Below are positions 16,697-25,436 of a DNA stretch of 52,107 bases, one piece after another. The stretch is from Candidatus Poribacteria bacterium (lineage in GTDB: Bacteria; Poribacteria; WGA-4E; PCPOR2b), in NCBI GenBank assembly GCA_022822005.1, contig JAJECO010000014.1, forward strand, positions 1-52,107, written 5' to 3'. The position numbers and the translations under genes are program-made. The notes beneath the pieces were generated by a model, which saw only the letters and a list, made by a program, of their open reading frames with translations, made no database searches and was not told the DNA's origin. Positions within the stretch are counted from its first letter, which is position 1, and each line of letters starts with the position of its first letter.

Positions 16697-18539
16697 GATG
16701 CCAAGCCAGAACACAATCCCTGATATTGTGATAGAAGCCTATAGCTCTCTGCGACAACACCGGATTGTTGAAATTAGCAAACCGATTGATTGGAGTCAGG
16801 GCGAAGATGCTCCGGGTTGGGTATTTGAGTGTGCGGCCAAAGTGCCCTATCCCAATCAGGAGGAGGTGCCCTGTGACGTTCCTTTACGCGTCTTGATTCC
16901 TGAAACATTTCCAATGCAACCAGTTGAAATCTTTTCTCTATCTGAACAAGTGAGTGGTTTTCCTCACCAAGAGGCTGGGTCGAAAAAATTATGTTTACCA
17001 GAAGAACATCTAGTTCCTCGGGACGCCCAACGGCTTGTTTGCTACGTTAAATGGGCAATTGAATGGCTCGAAGATGCAGCAAATGGGACGCTGCTTAAAC
17101 CGGATGAGCCGTATGAATTGCCTGCCTTTAGTTATGGACTTTCCCCAATAAAGTGTCCTGTAATCTTTGAGGAGTCATTAGACTCTTACAAGAAATGGGA
17201 GTCTCATATAGGTCAGTGGGGGCACGTTGAGTTCTTTTGTGGAGTGGAAATTCCGGCGATATTCGCTGTCAGATTTTGCCATAAAGATGGTTCACTGGTT
17301 AGAGAATCAGAATTCTCTCCGAGTATTCTGAAAAAAGATGATAAAATTGACGGGAGGTGGATCCTTATACCCGACATCCGTTATATCAGACACCGCCCAC
17401 CTCAAACCTATCAGGAGATGACTGAACTGTGTTCAAAGAATGATTTGGACTTTTATGCAGTTCTCAAGGAAGCTTGGAATCATAAACATTCCCATCAGTT
17501 TGGAATTCTGCTCATCGGTTTTCCAATTCCCAAAATTGTTGGAGAGCCGCCCACCGAAATCCATTGGCAACCTCTGCTTTTTAAGAATCTCAAACAGCAT
17601 CTTAAGGAATTCAATGCCCCGGGCGCCAGACGAAGATCAAAAGGTCAATCTCAGAAACCTAGAAAAATATGGGAGAGATTGATAAACAACGGCGATTTTT
17701 CAGCCTCTCAACAGCTGCCGTGGGGAACAGTTGAAAATGTTGCCTACGAGAGATTATATGCAAGAGGCGCCCACCCTCCAAAGGTTCAATCAACATCTAT
17801 TGCTTTTTTCGGTTGCGGCGCATTAGGGAGTTCTGTTGCAGAATTACTTGCACGGGGTGGTGTAAACCAACTGAACCTATTTGATCCGGATTTAACAAAT
17901 TTTGGTAATCTCTGTCGTCATACCCTTGACGGTTCATCTGTCAGTGTGAATAAAGCAGGGGCGTTAGCAGCTAGACTTTCGCGAGCGAATCCCCTTTCGA
18001 CGATAAAAGGGTATCCTGAAAGAATACCACTAAACTTACGATCGGATGAGGCAATTCATCAAGTGTTTGCGAAGACAGATGTATTTGTCGATTGCACCAC
18101 GAGTGAGGCCGCATTTGATTGGTTGAATCAATATGCTGTAGAAAACAACAAACGTTTGATTTCCTTGTTCTTCAGTTTCCATGCGGAATTGCTAACAATT
18201 TGTATATCAGGTGATTCCACGCCATGTGGAGACATATTTGCGGATCTAAAGTATGCTGTTCAAGAGAAATATACATCGCTTGACCCCAAGGAGTACTTTC
18301 GTGTTCCTTCAAAGGAAGTACAAATTATAGAAGGTGCCGGATGTTGGCATCCGACTTTTCCTGCTCGAAATGCTCATGTCCAAATTCTAGCGGCATACGC
18401 TGTAGATATTCTCAGCCATTCAATAGACTCTAAGCAAAAGATAGGGCTTGCAGCAATTATTAAGAGGCGGTCGATGACGCAAAACGGTGTCCAACCGGGA
18501 TCACTTGTTGAGGTGGTATGGACAAAAGAATATCCATGA
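16689..18539 (+). CDS. cap2: CBASS ancillary protein Cap2 (E2-E1 fusion)
   Basis: The 616-residue product is a ubiquitin-transfer-like E2-E1 fusion that primes the CD-NTase by attaching its C-terminus to cellular targets. The N-terminal E2-like domain carries the candidate catalytic cysteine in SKKLCLPEEH (C102), followed by CYVKWAIEWLEDA. The E1-type adenylation domain begins near residue 372 with IAFFGCGALGSSVAELLARG and NLFDPDLTNFGNLCRH, a ThiF-like nucleotide fold. Candidate E1 cysteines are in FVDCTTSEAAFDW near 468 and in GDSTPCGDIF near 514. It overlaps the CD-NTase by 8 bp and cap3 by about 20 bp, so the operon is tightly coupled. A second ATG at 16698 is a possible start. Confidence 0.9.
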   Translation: MDRMPSQNTIPDIVIEAYSSLRQHRIVEISKPIDWSQGEDAPGWVFECAAKVPYPNQEEVPCDVPLRVLIPETFPMQPVEIFSLSEQVSGFPHQEAGSKKLCLPEEHLVPRDAQRLVCYVKWAIEWLEDAANGTLLKPDEPYELPAFSYGLSPIKCPVIFEESLDSYKKWESHIGQWGHVEFFCGVEIPAIFAVRFCHKDGSLVRESEFSPSILKKDDKIDGRWILIPDIRYIRHRPPQTYQEMTELCSKNDLDFYAVLKEAWNHKHSHQFGILLIGFPIPKIVGEPPTEIHWQPLLFKNLKQHLKEFNAPGARRRSKGQSQKPRKIWERLINNGDFSASQQLPWGTVENVAYERLYARGAHPPKVQSTSIAFFGCGALGSSVAELLARGGVNQLNLFDPDLTNFGNLCRHTLDGSSVSVNKAGALAARLSRANPLSTIKGYPERIPLNLRSDEAIHQVFAKTDVFVDCTTSEAAFDWLNQYAVENNKRLISLFFSFHAELLTICISGDSTPCGDIFADLKYAVQEKYTSLDPKEYFRVPSKEVQIIEGAGCWHPTFPARNAHVQILAAYAVDILSHSIDSKQKIGLAAIIKRRSMTQNGVQPGSLVEVVWTKEYP

Positions 18540-19039
18540 ATAAATCTTTGCTAAGATGGCGGTCTGACTGTAAACGGTATACGGTGCTTATCTCAAAGTC
18601 CTGCCTTCTTAAGATGACAGACATGGCACAGGAACATTACCCCAATGAAGTAGGAACATCGTTAGTTGGATGTTATTCTGATGATGGCTTTGAGGCTTCT
18701 GTTCTTGAACTTGCACCCTTGAGTCCAGACTCGAAAGGTTCACGAACTTCGTTTTATAGAGGAATTGCAGGTTTGCGAAATTTCTTTACAAAACTGCGAA
18801 AGACTTTCTCTGGTAGACGGTACTATGTGGGTGAGTGGCATAGCCATCCAGACGGTAAACCTATTCCGAGCGGTACGGATAACCGTAATCAGTTGGAGAT
18901 TGCAAAAGATACCAAAACAGACTGTCCTGAATGTATTCTTATTATTATCGGAGGTACAGATTCTAACTTCGATAAAATAGGTGTTTTCGTGTATTCACGA
19001 AAGCACGGACGGGTTATGCTCTACAACACAGATAGATGA
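18518..19039 (+). CDS. cap3: CBASS ancillary protein Cap3 (JAB/JAMM isopeptidase)
   Basis: Cap3 is a zinc isopeptidase that removes the CD-NTase from its conjugates, opposing Cap2. The 173-residue product has the JAMM motif GEWHSHPDGKPIPSGTD with ligands H108, H110 and D121. The general base is probably E44 in YPNEVGTSLVG. Length is typical. The start at 18518 has GAGGTGG very close upstream; an ATG at 18536, which overlaps the cap2 stop as ATGA, is an alternative that would shorten it by six residues. It completes a type II CBASS set. No gene follows for about 340 bp. Confidence 0.9.
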   Translation: MDKRISMNKSLLRWRSDCKRYTVLISKSCLLKMTDMAQEHYPNEVGTSLVGCYSDDGFEASVLELAPLSPDSKGSRTSFYRGIAGLRNFFTKLRKTFSGRRYYVGEWHSHPDGKPIPSGTDNRNQLEIAKDTKTDCPECILIIIGGTDSNFDKIGVFVYSRKHGRVMLYNTDR

Positions 19040-19287
19040 ACAACGATCTAAAACACCGGGGTATAATCGGAAAGATTACTGGGATGTCTCTGAGGTACAT
19101 AAATTTTTAGATAATGGCTTCTGTGTGAGTAGTCACCGTCCTGTGTGCGGAAGTTCTACATAACCAATAACGACGACTGACGTGATTTTCGAGACTCAAT
19201 TCAGTAGTCGCCTAATGCCTTTCTGGCATCCTCCTCCTTTTCCCACTTTGACTGTGCAGGAAATTCCTCTTCTCCTTAGATTTTTTC
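19040..19287. other. Gene-free stretch after cap3
   Basis: No supported gene is seen. An imperfect inverted repeat (GACGACTG and CAGTAGTC arms, about 19173-19214) lies midway and may end the CBASS transcript, although no T-tract follows. The right end merges into the regulator promoter. Confidence 0.4.
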
Positions 19288-19347
19288 CCTTGAAAAATTA
19301 ATCCGTTTGATTCATAATTAGGCAGATTTGAGGGCTGTTTGTAAACC
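19288..19347 (+). promoter_or_regulatory. XRE/ImmA gene promoter sharing the CBASS operator array
   Basis: TTGAAA (19290-19295) and CATAAT (19313-19318) have a 17-bp spacer. Half-site-like sequences CCTTGAAAAA at 19288, GATTCATAAT at 19309 and inverted TTTGTAAACC at 19338-19347 are spaced 21 and 29 bp apart. These are exactly the spacings at the CBASS promoter. The 60-bp alignment has no gaps. The natural reading is that one regulator, probably the protein encoded just downstream, binds both. Confidence 0.7.
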
Positions 19348-19381
19348 CAATTCTTCATTGAATCCATGTGAGGACAAAATA

Positions 19382-20914
19382 ATGTCAACTAAACATGACG
19401 AAACTGCCAAATTTATTGCGGCTCAGAAAGGCGTTTCTTATAATCAGGGACCAGGTCCCGATATCAGAACGCCTCGTCAAATCATTGAGGTGGAAACAGC
19501 CGACACCATTACAAATGCTGCTCAGCAGCTTCGAGGGTACAGAGGTCCTGTCTACGTAGTTGGGGTGGACGCCAAAGCTACTGAGGCGGCTTTGGAGCAC
19601 TACAAAGAGACAACAATTGGAGTGATGGATGCTTCCGGTAAAATCCTGAAGCCCTCGACACGCAAGAGGGCGTCTTCAATGGACACTAGCAAAGAAGAGT
19701 CTACAACTGAACAAAGAGATACTGCAATCATGGTGGGTGAACGGTTGAAACGATTTAGGCTTGCCCGTGGCGTGTCTCTTGATGATTTAGAGGCTGCCAT
19801 TGATGGATTAGTTAGCAAGCAAGCACTTTCAAAGTATGAACGCGGGAAGATGCAACCCAAGGTAACGACACTCAATCAAATCGCTGCCGCATTGGGAGTG
19901 AAATCCGCTCAATTATGGGGCGAATCAACTTGGCAGGTGGAGTGGGTTGCCTATCGAAAACGCACTCGCATGGGTAAGAAAGAACAAGAACAGCTACAAA
20001 GTCTTGTCGCTGAAGTGTTGGAAAAACGGGTCTCCCTACTGGAGCGGCTGGGTGAGCGGAACAGCGTCGAACTCCCGATTCGAGAGTTTCCTGTTTCTAA
20101 AATAGAAGACGCCGAGGGTGCCGCTCTTGCGCTTCGCCAACAGTGGGACCTTGGGGTTGCCCCGGTTACAAACCTTGTGGGTGTGCTTGAAGACCATTTC
20201 ATCCACATCATTGAGGTTGAGGCGATTGAAACCTTCGATGGCATTTCTGCTGTGGTGCGAGATAACGACAAAAATGTGCTATCGGCAGCAATTGCAACGC
20301 GCCGAGGCACACCGGGAGACCGGCATCGACTCAACATCGCACACGAGCTTGGACATCTAACCCTAAAATTAGAGGAAGGTGTTAATGCGGAGAAAGCCGC
20401 TTTTCGATTTGGTGCTGCTTTCCTCGCGCCAGCCGAGGAGTTGCGTCGGGAAGTCGATGAGAAGCGAAGCCGCATTCAATCAGAAGAGCTCCAGTACCTC
20501 AAGTGGCGTTATGGAATGAGCATCCAAGCAATTCTGTATCGACTGAAGGATTTACGGATTATTACCGATTCCTACTATAAACAGTGGTGCATGAAAATCA
20601 ACAAATTGGGTTGGAAAAAGCGTGAGCCGATTGAAATCTCCCCTGAAAAACCGAAACGGTTTCATCAGCAGGTATTTCGTGCACTCTCCGAAGGATTGAT
20701 AGAGGAAAGGGAAGCCGAACAACTCCTTAACGACACACTTGAGACCGCTTCAGCCCCGTCACTGATTGAACGGCGTGCTTTCTTTGAACTGCCAACGGAT
20801 TTGAGACGCAGCCTATTGAGGGAACAGGCGAAGCAGATGGCGGATTACTACCAAGATGATCCCGAATGGCGCGAACTTGAAGGGGGAGACCTTGTTGAAT
20901 ACGAATCCACCTAA
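19382..20914 (+). CDS. XRE helix-turn-helix/ImmA-type metallopeptidase regulator with nuclease-like N-terminus
   Basis: The 510-residue product has three parts. Residues 1-95 form a small alpha/beta domain with GPGPDIRTPRQIIEVET (D27, E36, E38), like a PD-(D/E)xK fold but lacking the usual lysine. Residues 117-180 are an XRE helix-turn-helix (VGERLKRFRLARGVSLDDLE... SKQALSKYERGK). Residues 240-360 are an ImmA/IrrE-type zinc peptidase with LNIAHELGHLTL (H321, E322, H325) and a downstream acidic ligand near E337. The ATG at 19382 has TGAGGA upstream; a longer frame from 19328 lacks one. It follows CBASS and overlaps a MazF-like gene. CapH (HTH) and CapP (ImmA-like peptidase) control some CBASS operons as separate proteins; here both are in one chain. 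A toxin-antitoxin role with the next gene is the main alternative. Confidence 0.85.
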   Translation: MSTKHDETAKFIAAQKGVSYNQGPGPDIRTPRQIIEVETADTITNAAQQLRGYRGPVYVVGVDAKATEAALEHYKETTIGVMDASGKILKPSTRKRASSMDTSKEESTTEQRDTAIMVGERLKRFRLARGVSLDDLEAAIDGLVSKQALSKYERGKMQPKVTTLNQIAAALGVKSAQLWGESTWQVEWVAYRKRTRMGKKEQEQLQSLVAEVLEKRVSLLERLGERNSVELPIREFPVSKIEDAEGAALALRQQWDLGVAPVTNLVGVLEDHFIHIIEVEAIETFDGISAVVRDNDKNVLSAAIATRRGTPGDRHRLNIAHELGHLTLKLEEGVNAEKAAFRFGAAFLAPAEELRREVDEKRSRIQSEELQYLKWRYGMSIQAILYRLKDLRIITDSYYKQWCMKINKLGWKKREPIEISPEKPKRFHQQVFRALSEGLIEEREAEQLLNDTLETASAPSLIERRAFFELPTDLRRSLLREQAKQMADYYQDDPEWRELEGGDLVEYEST

Positions 20915-21257
20915 TCCGCGTCGGGGAGAGGTTTGGGATCTAAACTTCGATCCGACGATTGGCGCAGAAATTCAGAAAATCCGTCCTGCTGTAGTTATTA
21001 GCTCCGATCGCGTAGGACATTTGCCAATTAAGTTGGTTTCCCCAATTACCGGTTGGCAAGACCGGTTTTCAAGAAACATCTGGCATGTTCGTATCAATCC
21101 CAACAGTGTCAATGGTCTGACAAAGATTTCAGCCGTTGACACGCTGCAAATTCGCGGGGTAGATGTGAGACGCTTTATTAGCAGACGAGGCAGACTCAAC
21201 GCAATACTCATGCAAGAGATTACCGCGGTAATCGCTGCAATTATCGAGTATGAATAA
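20892..21257 (+). CDS. MazF/PemK-family toxin
   Basis: This protein of about 121 residues has the MazF/PemK endoribonuclease fold. Marks are RRGEVWDLNFDPTIGAEIQK, KIRPAVVISSD, and KLVSPITGW near the middle. MazF toxins cleave mRNA at short motifs. No MazE-like antitoxin precedes it; the overlapping upstream gene is the XRE/ImmA protein, which may fill that role. The start is placed at TTG 20892 because AGGGGGAG lies five bases ahead; an ATG at 20856 lacks a binding site and would extend the overlap. Translation is probably coupled to the upstream gene. Confidence 0.82.
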   Translation: MLNTNPPNPRRGEVWDLNFDPTIGAEIQKIRPAVVISSDRVGHLPIKLVSPITGWQDRFSRNIWHVRINPNSVNGLTKISAVDTLQIRGVDVRRFISRRGRLNAILMQEITAVIAAIIEYE

Positions 21258-21438
21258 AACCAAGCTCCTACACAGTTATGAACTATAGGGTTATCAAATG
21301 AACGTCCCATAATTCATACAGAACTACTGTTCCATTCTTATAGCGCAACAGCGCAAAATAACGCAAAACCAATTCTTAAAAACCCGCACAGTGTCAAGGT
21401 TTACACTACCCGACATATTGCGCTAAGGAGAAAAACAG

Positions 21439-21669
21439 ATGAAAAAGCGCAAAAAAAATCCATACCAACTCACAGATGAAGAAAAACTTGCTGTCGTCGA
21501 TCTATATGCCCAATTTCAGACAACGTCCCAAATCGTCGATCAAGTCATGGGTTGGAAATCCCATGCCACCACCGGCGACACAGAGAAAGACCGAAAATAC
21601 GTTCGCGATGCCATTCGCACCTGCAGCCCTAAATCGACCGTCTTTTCGTTTCAAATCATAGTAACCTGA
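21439..21669 (+). CDS. Small hypothetical protein, possibly frameshifted
   Basis: The 76-residue frame starts at ATG 21439 with an AAGGAG site. Its first 60 residues (lysine-rich start, then LTDEEKLAVVDLYAQFQTT) look like a helical DNA-binding or phage-type protein. The tail from about residue 65 becomes unlikely (KSTVFSFQIIVT). In another frame nearby the DNA reads HSNLIEEWLTDSEAEVWKQG, which looks like a natural continuation and runs up to the antitoxin start. A single indel near 21635 may have broken the gene. Function is not recognised. Confidence 0.45.
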   Translation: MKKRKKNPYQLTDEEKLAVVDLYAQFQTTSQIVDQVMGWKSHATTGDTEKDRKYVRDAIRTCSPKSTVFSFQIIVT

Positions 21670-21724
21670 TTGAAGAATGGCTGACTGATTCGGAGGCCGA
21701 AGTATGGAAACAGGGAGAAACACA

Positions 21725-21949
21725 ATGACATCTTCAAAAGTAGCGGATTTAACAATTGACGAGTTTAGAGACCTTGTTCGGGTAGTTGTCATACAAACGC
21801 TATCAGAAATGCTAGGCGACCCCGATGAAGGATTGGAATTGCGCGATAACTTCTCCGAAGAGCTTCTGGGCTCCCTTGACGCTGTGAAAACTGGTGGCAA
21901 AACCGTTTCTGCACAAAAAGTCGCCGAAAAACTGGGGTTGGCTTGGTAA
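21725..21949 (+). CDS. RelB-like antitoxin
   Basis: The 74-residue protein is small, acidic and helical, with LTIDEFRDLVRVVVIQTLSEML and an end of SAQKVAEKLGLAW. It lies directly before a RelE-type toxin with a TAATG stop-start overlap. The sequence is not a textbook RelB, so the call rests mostly on position and size. The ATG at 21725 has CAGGGAG upstream and is preferred to 21704. Confidence 0.7.
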   Translation: MTSSKVADLTIDEFRDLVRVVVIQTLSEMLGDPDEGLELRDNFSEELLGSLDAVKTGGKTVSAQKVAEKLGLAW

Positions 21950-22212
21950 TGTATAATGTGGTATTTACACCCAACGCTGAAGCCGACTTGGGGCGTTTGA
22001 ATGCGAGAGATGCACAGCGGGTACTCAAAAAACTGCGGTGGTTAGCCGAGAACTTTGATGCGATTAGCCCGGAAGCACTTACTGGACGATGGCAGGGCGT
22101 GTTCAAATTACGTGTTGGCGATTACCGTATCCTCTACACCTATGACCGGGAAAAACCAGAGATTGTTGTTCACTTTGTCAGGCATCGCCGTGAGGTGTAC
22201 AAGGTTAGATAG
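21949..22212 (+). CDS. RelE/ParE-family toxin
   Basis: The 87-residue product has the RelE fold: MYNVVFTPNAEADLGRLN at the start, GVFKLRVGDYRILYTYD in the core, and IVVHFVRHRREVYKVR at the C-terminus. The conserved arginine and tyrosine residues expected for ribosome-dependent mRNA cleavage are present. It overlaps the antitoxin stop by one base and ends the defence island, 96 bp before glyQS. Confidence 0.88.
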   Translation: MYNVVFTPNAEADLGRLNARDAQRVLKKLRWLAENFDAISPEALTGRWQGVFKLRVGDYRILYTYDREKPEIVVHFVRHRREVYKVR

Positions 22213-22308
22213 GAAGGACACTCAGCTTTTCAGACATTGACGATGAAGATATAGCATTACCGAAAAACACAAGACCTTAAACAAAAGATACTGTAAGGAA
22301 TCATAAGG

Positions 22309-25300
22309 ATGACGTTTCAGGAAATAATACTTGCTTTGGAGAGATTTTGGGCGGATTACGGATGCACCATTCAGCAACCGACTGATGTTGAGGTTGGTGC
22401 GGGAACGTTTAATCCTGCCACCTTTCTGCGCTGCCTTGGACCGGAGCCGTGGCAGGTCGCTTATGTCGAACCTTCGCGCCGTCCTGCCGATGGTCGGTAC
22501 GGCGAAAATCCGTTTCGGCTTGGAGCGTATTACCAATATCAGGTGATTCTTAAACCTGCGCCGACAGATGTACTGCCGCTCTACTTGGAAAGTTTACAGC
22601 ATTTGGGAATTGATTCCCGCCGCAATGACTTCCGTTTTGTTGAGGACGATTGGGAAGCGCCGACATTAGGTGGTTCTGGACTCGGCTGGGAGGTCTGGTG
22701 GAACGGTGCCGAAGTGACGCAGTTCACCTACTTCCAACAGATGGGAGGGATTGAGTTAGACCCGATTTGCGCTGAATTGACATACGGACTGGAACGGATC
22801 GCGCTTTATCTGCAAGATGTCGGCAGCTTCTTTGACATCAAATGGAACGATCAACTGGTCTACGGGGATGTACATCACCAAAGCGAAGTAGAGTACTCTA
22901 AATATCAGTTTGAGAGTGCGGACGTTGAGACGTTGTTTAGCCTCTTTGACGCTTACGAAAAGGAAGCGTCAGCCTGTGTTGCATCCGGTTTAGTACTACC
23001 GGCGACGGACTATGTTCTGAAATGCTCGCACACGTTTAATGTCCTCGATGCCCGCGGTGTCATTAGCGTGACGGAGCGTGTCGGCTACATTGAGCGCGTC
23101 CGTCGTCTCGCACAACGGACCGCGCGTGCTTATGCCGCGCAACGTGAGGAGATTGGGCATCCACTGCTGAATCGTTGGAAACCCAAGGCAGCGGAAGGTG
23201 TGGATGAAGAAAGGGCTTTAGACTCTCATTCAGAACCTGAGAAGCGGACTGAAGCGCAAACTGGAAGCGAAGCACCTGTAGATTTCCTCTTAGAGATTGG
23301 AACGGAAGAGATTCCGGCGGGCTATATTTCGCCAGCCTTGGACCAGCTTCGTGCGGTTGCTGCCCAATCTCTTAGGGCTGCTCGGCTTCCGTTTGAGGAT
23401 ATCCGGACGTTGGCAACCCCACGTCGTCTAACGTTATGGATCAAGGGGTTAGCAGGCTTACAGCCGGATCAGGTGAGTGAGGTGGTTGGTCCTCCGAAAC
23501 GTGTTGCGTACGATGCGGACGGTAATCCTACTAAAGCGGCGCTCGGTTTTGCAAATACACAGGGGGTCAACATCGAAGATCTGAAAATCGTTGAGACACC
23601 GCGTGGGGAATATGTTGCCGCGGATAAGCTCGAAAAGGGTCAATCTGTGCATGACTTGCTGAAAACAGAGATCCCTGAGTGGATTCAATCATTAAATTTT
23701 CCAAAAACAATGCGCTGGGATAATCTGAGGTTCGCACGTCCCATACGGTGGCTGGTCGCCTTGCTGGGGGATGGGGTGGTTGATTTTCAATTGGATACCT
23801 TGCGTTCAGGCAGGCAGACGTACGGGCACCGTTCGTTGAACCCGGATCCGGTTGAACTTTCCTCAGCTTCGCTTGAAGACTATATTGAGAGTCTACAGAC
23901 GGTCAACGTGACTGTGGATCCGGAGGCACGACGACAGGAGATCGAGAGCCAAGTTATGGAGATTCTTACAGCCGAAGGGTGTTTAACGGTGATTGATCCA
24001 GAGTTGCTGGATACCGTCAATTTCCTTGTCGAGAGCCCCCAAGCAGTTGTGGGTGGTTTCAGTGAATCTCATCTTGCGCTGCCGACCGAAGTTTTGATCA
24101 CTCCCATGAAGACACAGCAACGCTACTTTCCGATGTGGCAGTCTGATGAAAAGCTGGCGGCACAGTTTATAACGATTTCCAATGGGACAGATGGCAACCT
24201 TGATGGCGTGCGTCACGGCAACGAACGGGTCTTACATGCTCGGCTCAATGACGCAGCGTTCTTCTATAACGAAGATCAGAAGACCTCACTTGCGGATAAG
24301 GTAGATCGACTGCACAACGTTGTTTTTCAGGTAAAACTTGGCTCACTTCACGACAAAATCACTCGATTGAAGGCGCTTGCTACATTCATTGCGGAACAGA
24401 TTGGTGTTGACGAGAGCGTCAAAGACAGTGTCATTCGAGCGGCCTCGCTCTGTAAGGCGGATTTGACGACGCAGATGGTGATTGAATTTCCATCGCTGCA
24501 AGGGATTATCGGGAAGTATTACGCCGAAAATTCCGGTGAATCCAACGCCGTTGCTGTGGCGATTGAAGAACACTATCAGCCTATTGCCGCTGACGCTCCC
24601 ATCCCGCGTACCGACGCAGGGACAATCGTTGCGCTTGCGGACAAAATTGACACCATCGTTGGATATTTTGGTATTGATGAGCGGCCAACAGGTTCTCAAG
24701 ATCCGTATTCACTCAGGCGTCATGCAATCGGAACGATACGCATCCTGCACGAACGCAATCACCGTCTTGCATTAACTGCTGTTATTGAGAAGGCGATTGA
24801 ACTATATCAGGTTGATTTCGTCGAAGATACAAAGACCGCTGTGCTTGATTTTATCAAAGGTCGGATGGAGGTACTTCTGCAAGGGGAGAGTTATATGCCA
24901 GATCTTGCCTACGCGCCAGACCTTATTGATGCAGTCCTTGCAACAGACGAGGTGGATGTAATTGATATTCTGGAGCGAGCGGCGGTTCTTCAGGCCTTCC
25001 GTGAGCAATTGGACTTTGACAGGATATATCCAGCACTGAATCGCGTTCTGAGAATTTTACCGGATCAGCCCCCGACAGAGATCCAACCCAATCTTTTTCA
25101 GGACGAAGCTGAAAAGCAGTTGGGGAGAGTTATGGATGCTGCGGAGGCGGAGCTAAGCATATCTGTTCAGAAACGCGACTATGAAGAACTTCTTACCCAG
25201 CTCGGTGAACTTCAGCCTGCAATCGACCAATTTTTCGATGATGTAATGGTCATGGCGGAAGATAATGCCATCCGCTCCAATCGGCTCGCCCTGCTGAACG

Positions 25301-25362
25301 CTATAGCGCAGAAGGTGTACCCGCTTGCCGACCTGACGAAGTTAGTCATCGCGGGGAACTAA
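22309..25362 (+). CDS. glyQS: Glycyl-tRNA synthetase, alpha and beta subunits fused
   Basis: This 1017-residue enzyme charges tRNA-Gly. Residues 1 to about 290 are the alpha subunit: [39 protein letters not shown] and [20 protein letters not shown], the catalytic class II domain. A charged linker of about 35 residues follows. From about 325 the beta subunit begins with [16 protein letters not shown] and runs to the end, including the HD-type region and the DALR-like anticodon-binding tail. Most heterotetrameric enzymes are encoded by two genes; fused forms are known in Chlamydia and others. The frame is open throughout. An AAGGAATCATAAGG site precedes the ATG. No T-box leader is seen. Confidence 0.95.
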   Translation: MTFQEIILALERFWADYGCTIQQPTDVEVGAGTFNPATFLRCLGPEPWQVAYVEPSRRPADGRYGENPFRLGAYYQYQVILKPAPTDVLPLYLESLQHLGIDSRRNDFRFVEDDWEAPTLGGSGLGWEVWWNGAEVTQFTYFQQMGGIELDPICAELTYGLERIALYLQDVGSFFDIKWNDQLVYGDVHHQSEVEYSKYQFESADVETLFSLFDAYEKEASACVASGLVLPATDYVLKCSHTFNVLDARGVISVTERVGYIERVRRLAQRTARAYAAQREEIGHPLLNRWKPKAAEGVDEERALDSHSEPEKRTEAQTGSEAPVDFLLEIGTEEIPAGYISPALDQLRAVAAQSLRAARLPFEDIRTLATPRRLTLWIKGLAGLQPDQVSEVVGPPKRVAYDADGNPTKAALGFANTQGVNIEDLKIVETPRGEYVAADKLEKGQSVHDLLKTEIPEWIQSLNFPKTMRWDNLRFARPIRWLVALLGDGVVDFQLDTLRSGRQTYGHRSLNPDPVELSSASLEDYIESLQTVNVTVDPEARRQEIESQVMEILTAEGCLTVIDPELLDTVNFLVESPQAVVGGFSESHLALPTEVLITPMKTQQRYFPMWQSDEKLAAQFITISNGTDGNLDGVRHGNERVLHARLNDAAFFYNEDQKTSLADKVDRLHNVVFQVKLGSLHDKITRLKALATFIAEQIGVDESVKDSVIRAASLCKADLTTQMVIEFPSLQGIIGKYYAENSGESNAVAVAIEEHYQPIAADAPIPRTDAGTIVALADKIDTIVGYFGIDERPTGSQDPYSLRRHAIGTIRILHERNHRLALTAVIEKAIELYQVDFVEDTKTAVLDFIKGRMEVLLQGESYMPDLAYAPDLIDAVLATDEVDVIDILERAAVLQAFREQLDFDRIYPALNRVLRILPDQPPTEIQPNLFQDEAEKQLGRVMDAAEAELSISVQKRDYEELLTQLGELQPAIDQFFDDVMVMAEDNAIRSNRLALLNAIAQKVYPLADLTKLVIAGN

Positions 25363-25436
25363 ATTAATCAAATGCCTAGAACTTACGCTTTATGTTTTAC
25401 GTTTTTCGCACTAACATATAAAAAGGGAGATAAAAA

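Noticed and set aside
21395-21412. A further copy of the CBASS operator half-site (GGTTTACA)
   Set aside because: Only one half-site is present and the 21- and 29-bp spacing partners are missing, so it may be chance.
22213-22308. A glycine T-box or riboswitch before glyQS
   Set aside because: The 96-bp gap has no T-box sequence, no terminator and no specifier stem.
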